From assembly GCA_041920505.1 (NCBI GenBank), contig JBHGXV010000021.1, forward strand, positions 62,001-126,000: 64,000 nucleotides of DNA, read 5' to 3'. Source of the DNA: JBHGXV01 sp041920505. Its GTDB lineage: Bacteria; Bacillota; Bacilli; Brevibacillales; Brevibacillaceae. The notes below the pieces were generated by a model that did not search any database, was not told where the DNA came from, and saw nothing but the letters and a program-made list of their open reading frames with translations. The position numbers and the translations under genes were made by a program. Positions 61,411 through 64,000 of this stretch are shown piece by piece; position 1 is the first letter of the stretch, and each line of letters starts with the position of its first letter.

Positions 61411-62621
61411 CGCGCCCCTCCCCATTTCGCCAGGGCGGCCGCGAGCGGTTCCGAGTCGGCGGCCGCTTCCGCCAGAGTGCGTCCGGCCACGACAGCTTCG
61501 ATCGCCGCGACGAACGCCTGGCCGCCTGCGGTGGCGCCGCCCGGATGGCCGTGGATGCCGCCGCCGGCGTTGACGATCTGGTCGACGCCGAAGTCGGCGT
61601 ACAACTGCGGCACCAGCCCCGGATGAATCCCGGCGGAGGGGACGGGGAAGCTCGTTTTCAGCGTGCCGTCCTCTGCGGTCAGGTGGGCCGCCAGCTTGAG
61701 CGCTTCGTCCTTGTCCAGCGCCACGCTGCCGTACGGGGAAGGAAACAGCACCAGATCAGCGCCCGCGAGCCGCATCAGTTTGCCGAGCAACAGCGGCGCG
61801 GCGATGCCGTAATCGGGCGACGGGTAGAACGCGCCCGCCAGTGCCGGGTGGGCCATGATGGGCACAGCCACGTCCGGGTCGGCGGCGAGCCTGTGCAACA
61901 GATCGAAGCCGTAGGCCAGCACGTTGAACAACAGGCAGGTGGCCCCGGCGTCCACCGCGCGTTTCGCCCGCTCAAGCAGTTCGTGGCTGGGGCCGGTCAG
62001 ATTGGCGGCGTACAATACCGGTTTGCCGGTCGCCTGTTCCGTCTCCCTGGCGATTTGACGGAAGGCGCGAATCCGCTCCAGGAACGGGGCGCGGTCGTCG
62101 GCGAAAAAGATTTCGTCGTCCTTGATCAGGTCGACGCCGCCCAGCGCCTGCGCGCGAAACTGGGCCTTCAGGTCGTCGAACGGAAGACCCAGGCACGATT
62201 TGAAAATGCTCATCAACAGCGGCCGACCGTACGCGCCCAGGCGCTCCCGCACACCGGCGATGCCGAATGCGGGGCCGCTGAAGCCGGCCTTGAACGAGGC
62301 CGGAAACTGGATATCGATCAACTTGATTTTGCCGTCCATAGACAGTTTGCCGAACACACCGGTCAACAGGGAGGGGATGTCGGCGGTGAAGTTGCGCACC
62401 GGGTAGCTTACGGTGATCAGCCCGCGCACTTCGCCGTTCTCCAGCGTCTCCAGGGGCGTGGCGGCGACAGCCTCGCCGAGGTAGGGGCGCAGTTCGCTCT
62501 GTTTAGTTGCGGGCAGGTCGGTCCAGGAGCCGACGGTCATGCCGACGGCGATCGCTTCCGCCTTTTTGTTGAGGTCTTTTGCCTGCGTCAAATAGCTGAC
62601 CAGGATTCGGTCGTCGCTCAT
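61407..62621 (-). CDS. mtnW: 2,3-diketo-5-methylthiopentyl-1-phosphate enolase (RuBisCO-like protein)
   Basis: MtnW is a RuBisCO-like protein that enolises the diketo intermediate. The 404-aa product keeps the lysine-carbamylation and metal site GGVDLIKDDEIF and the substrate loops NLTGPS and AHPALAGAF. It has replacements expected for an enolase rather than a carboxylase. AAGGAGG eight bases upstream sets ATG at 62621. It is the first gene of the operon, directly behind a SAM-I riboswitch. Confidence 0.95.
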   Translation of the reverse strand: MSDDRILVSYLTQAKDLNKKAEAIAVGMTVGSWTDLPATKQSELRPYLGEAVAATPLETLENGEVRGLITVSYPVRNFTADIPSLLTGVFGKLSMDGKIKLIDIQFPASFKAGFSGPAFGIAGVRERLGAYGRPLLMSIFKSCLGLPFDDLKAQFRAQALGGVDLIKDDEIFFADDRAPFLERIRAFRQIARETEQATGKPVLYAANLTGPSHELLERAKRAVDAGATCLLFNVLAYGFDLLHRLAADPDVAVPIMAHPALAGAFYPSPDYGIAAPLLLGKLMRLAGADLVLFPSPYGSVALDKDEALKLAAHLTAEDGTLKTSFPVPSAGIHPGLVPQLYADFGVDQIVNAGGGIHGHPGGATAGGQAFVAAIEAVVAGRTLAEAAADSEPLAAALAKWGGAR

Positions 62622-62640
62622 TGTCGAACCTCCTTGGGTA

Positions 62641-62808
62641 AACAAAAGCCGCCTCGCGAAAGGAGGCGGCGTGGTGTGTCGCTTCTCCTCTCATCTCTCA
62701 GAACCCGCGGGTCCTGCAGGATTTAGCACCGTTACGCACGACGTATCTCGCGCGCCGGTTGCCGGGCATCATCGGGCCAGTCCCTCCGCCATCTCTCGAT
62801 AAGAGTGT
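62641..62808 (-). ncRNA. SAM-I riboswitch and terminator upstream of mtnW
   Basis: On the minus strand the aptamer shows CTTATCGAGAG, GGCGGAGGGACTGGCCCGAT, GATGCCCGGCAACC and GGTGCTAAATCCTGCAGG, all S-box hallmarks. It is followed by GCCGCCTCCTTTCGCGAGGCGGC with TTTTGTT (62641-62670), the terminator. High SAM would stop transcription of mtnWXBD. Confidence 0.96.
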
Positions 62809-62866
62809 TGCGTGTATGTTTGTATGAGTTGTCAGACTAGCAATACCATTTCCAAAAGACACTTCC

Positions 62867-62895
62867 ATCATAGACCGATTTGTCAAGGACGTCAA
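62867..62895 (-). promoter_or_regulatory. Promoter of mtnWXBD
   Basis: Reading leftward, TTGACG (62890-62895) and TATGAT (62867-62872) are 17 bases apart upstream of the SAM-I riboswitch. Confidence 0.7.
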
Positions 62896-62994
62896 CCCCT
62901 GTCGTTGCCGTCCATCTGAAAACGTCCCGCAGTTTACTTCGCCGCCGGTTGCGACGCTGGTTGCGGAAAAATTCACTTACGCGCAAAAAATGGA

Positions 62995-63023
62995 TTGACA
63001 ATCTCCTGGGAGATGTGTATGAT
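62995..63023 (+). promoter_or_regulatory. Promoter of the mtnK transcript
   Basis: TTGACA (62995-63000) and TATGAT (63018-63023) are 17 bases apart, divergent from the mtnW promoter. Confidence 0.8.
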
Positions 63024-63064
63024 TCGACTTACACGCTTGATTTGAGAACTGAATAGCAAGGATT

Positions 63065-63187
63065 CCTTATCCAGAGAAGGTGGAGGGACTGGCCCGATGA
63101 AACCCGGCAACCGACACACACAGGCACGAGGGGTGTGTGCACGGTGCTAATTCCTGCAGAAAAGTAAAGCGATTCTGGAAGATAAGG
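63065..63187 (+). ncRNA. SAM-I riboswitch upstream of the YbgA-like gene and mtnK
   Basis: P1 is CCTTATC/GATAAGG. The core shows GGTGGAGGGACTGGCCCGAT, GAAACCCGGCAACC and GGTGCTAATTCCTGCAG. It is a second, independent S-box in the divergent intergenic region. Confidence 0.96.
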
Positions 63188-63199
63188 GGGAGCACAAAC

Positions 63200-63889
63200 G
63201 TGACGACGACGTGTACAGACGGCCTCTTTTCTTCGGAAAAGAGGCCTTTTTTCGTCAGCTTGAGCCGGGCCTGGTGCGAACAAGTCTGGGCTGAACACAA
63301 ATACTTGGTGATGCTGTCATCCTTGCGGGCGTACAAGGAGATTGCCGAAGCGTTCAAACAAAGGATCGAGGCGGCCAGAGCGGCGAAAGACCGCGACTGG
63401 ACCGGGTTTGCCGACGAGTTGCTGCAACGGTTGGAAGAAGCGCGGTACGCCCCGCGTGAAGAGGAGAACGCCCGCCATGTGCTGAGCCATGCGTTCGGCC
63501 GTCTGCGCGGACAGTTGAGCGCTGAGGAGAGCGGCCGGTGGCACGTTTTGCTCTCCCATGATTGGCGGGAGGCGTACCGCCGTCTGTTTTTGCTCGCCAT
63601 GGAGCGGGGGGACGAATGCCTGAAGCGTTCCCGGCTGTTCGCCCCCGGCGCTCCCCTTGGCCGCGTGTGGCTGCGCGTGCGCGGCCGGGACTGGTTTGTC
63701 AGTCGAGAGAACGGCGAGTGGAAGGTGCTGTCGGCAGAACAAGTGCGCGAACAGGTGACCGACTGCAAAGTGGCCAAACTGGTCGCCTATCGCTTGTTCG
63801 CCCAGCTTGACGACCTGACCAATCCGTTGGACGCTTACGAGTTGTGTTATTCCCCTCATATGGAAGAGAGAAAGGAGTTTGCGAGATGA
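63200..63889 (+). CDS. YbgA/DUF1722-like protein preceding mtnK
   Basis: The 229-aa product contains the segment WCEQVWAEHKYLVMLSSLRA, which resembles the YbgA/DUF1722 domain, followed by a helical region. Its function is unknown. Two starts are possible. GTG at 63200 has AAGGGGGAG seven bases upstream but places the riboswitch terminator inside codons 7-19. A TTG at about 63262, after the terminator, lacks a ribosome site. The stop overlaps the mtnK start as ATGA, so the two are co-translated, tying the protein to methionine salvage. Confidence 0.7.
   Translation: MTTTCTDGLFSSEKRPFFVSLSRAWCEQVWAEHKYLVMLSSLRAYKEIAEAFKQRIEAARAAKDRDWTGFADELLQRLEEARYAPREEENARHVLSHAFGRLRGQLSAEESGRWHVLLSHDWREAYRRLFLLAMERGDECLKRSRLFAPGAPLGRVWLRVRGRDWFVSRENGEWKVLSAEQVREQVTDCKVAKLVAYRLFAQLDDLTNPLDAYELCYSPHMEERKEFAR
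63220..63257 (+). terminator. SAM-I riboswitch terminator
   Basis: GGCCTCTTTTC pairs with GAAAAGAGGCC around TTCG, followed by T6. It lies within the first codons of the downstream gene if the GTG start at 63200 is used. Confidence 0.92.
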
Positions 63890-64000
63890 GCTATCGTCCG
63901 TTGACAGAACAAGAGGCGGTTGCTTATGTGCGGGCATTGCCCGGCGTGTTTGAACAGGGAGCAGATCTGATCAGCAGGGAGATCGGCGACGGAAATCTGA
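63886..64000 (+). CDS. mtnK: 5-methylthioribose kinase, N-terminal part
   Basis: The 38 codons visible before the window ends read YRPLTEQEAVAYVRALPGVF and then end in EIGDGNL, the conserved start and glycine-rich region of MtnK. The enzyme phosphorylates methylthioribose, the entry step of salvage. AAAGGAG lies eight bases before the ATG, which overlaps the upstream stop. It is truncated by the window edge. Confidence 0.92.
   Translation, partial: MSYRPLTEQEAVAYVRALPGVFEQGADLISREIGDGNL

Overview
The window is an ordinary chromosomal stretch (about 60% GC) from an endospore-forming, aerobic member of the Bacillota, most likely order Bacillales. The evidence is AddA/AddB instead of RecBCD, two CotF-like spore coat genes, a YheC/YheD-type ATP-grasp gene, a proline T-box leader, two SAM-I riboswitches, an adeR-ald pair and a FadR-type fadNAE operon. 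Gene content (GSI-beta glutamine synthetase, class 2 PyrD, fused enzymes) suggests a lineage away from B. subtilis, perhaps near Brevibacillus, Tumebacillus or Effusibacillus, but I cannot fix the genus. There is no rRNA, no intact insertion sequence and no CRISPR array.

Layout. 0-5 kb: end of addB and all of addA. 5-9 kb: amino acid permease, purU, a carboxylesterase. 8.4-10 kb: a CoA-transferase pair (minus strand) split by a hairpin-rich spacer. 10-16 kb: DeoR regulator and HAD phosphatase, VanZ-like protein, a PduL-acetate kinase fusion, S1 protein, hydrolase, tRNA-Leu and tRNA-Thr. 16-22 kb: TerC protein followed by an arsenic resistance region in two blocks: arsR-aquaporin-arsC, and marR-arsP-(51-aa vicinal-cysteine protein)-arsN1-like. 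Between them lies a minus-strand membrane protein/XRE regulator cassette. 22-27 kb: TolC-like protein, NarL-type two-component system, lone CheY. 27-33 kb: adeR-ald, spore ATP-grasp protein, YbjQ, pyrD. 33-36 kb: cobalamin riboswitch and cbiMNQO cobalt importer. 36-38 kb: low-GC two-gene module (OLD-like ATPase plus possible nuclease). 38-45 kb: glnA, ketopantoate reductase, ispH, MFS transporter, cupredoxin, coat proteins. 45-49 kb: proC and a fused proB-proA under a T-box. 49.4-51.6 kb: an AT-rich three-gene island of unknown function. 52-58 kb: fadN-fadA-fadE. 58-59 kb: a frameshifted chemoreceptor-like gene and a palindromic element. 59.5-64 kb: methionine salvage, mtnWXBD on the minus strand and a YbgA-like gene plus mtnK on the plus strand, each behind its own SAM-I riboswitch.

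How the genes work together. The fad genes carry out fatty acid beta-oxidation to acetyl-CoA. The PduL-AckA fusion could convert acetyl-CoA to acetate with ATP formation in one polypeptide, and the CoA-transferase handles acyl or acetoacetyl-CoA. The ars region pairs arsenate reduction with a channel exit for As(III), and adds an organoarsenical permease and an acetyltransferase. The mtn genes recycle methylthioribose to methionine under SAM control. The most interesting items are two enzyme fusions (PduL-AckA and ProB-ProA, the latter with an internal start site), the cysteine-pair microprotein in the ars region with a shared predicted MarR operator, and two low-GC modules (36.2-38.3 and 49.5-51.6 kb) that look like acquired, possibly defensive, systems.
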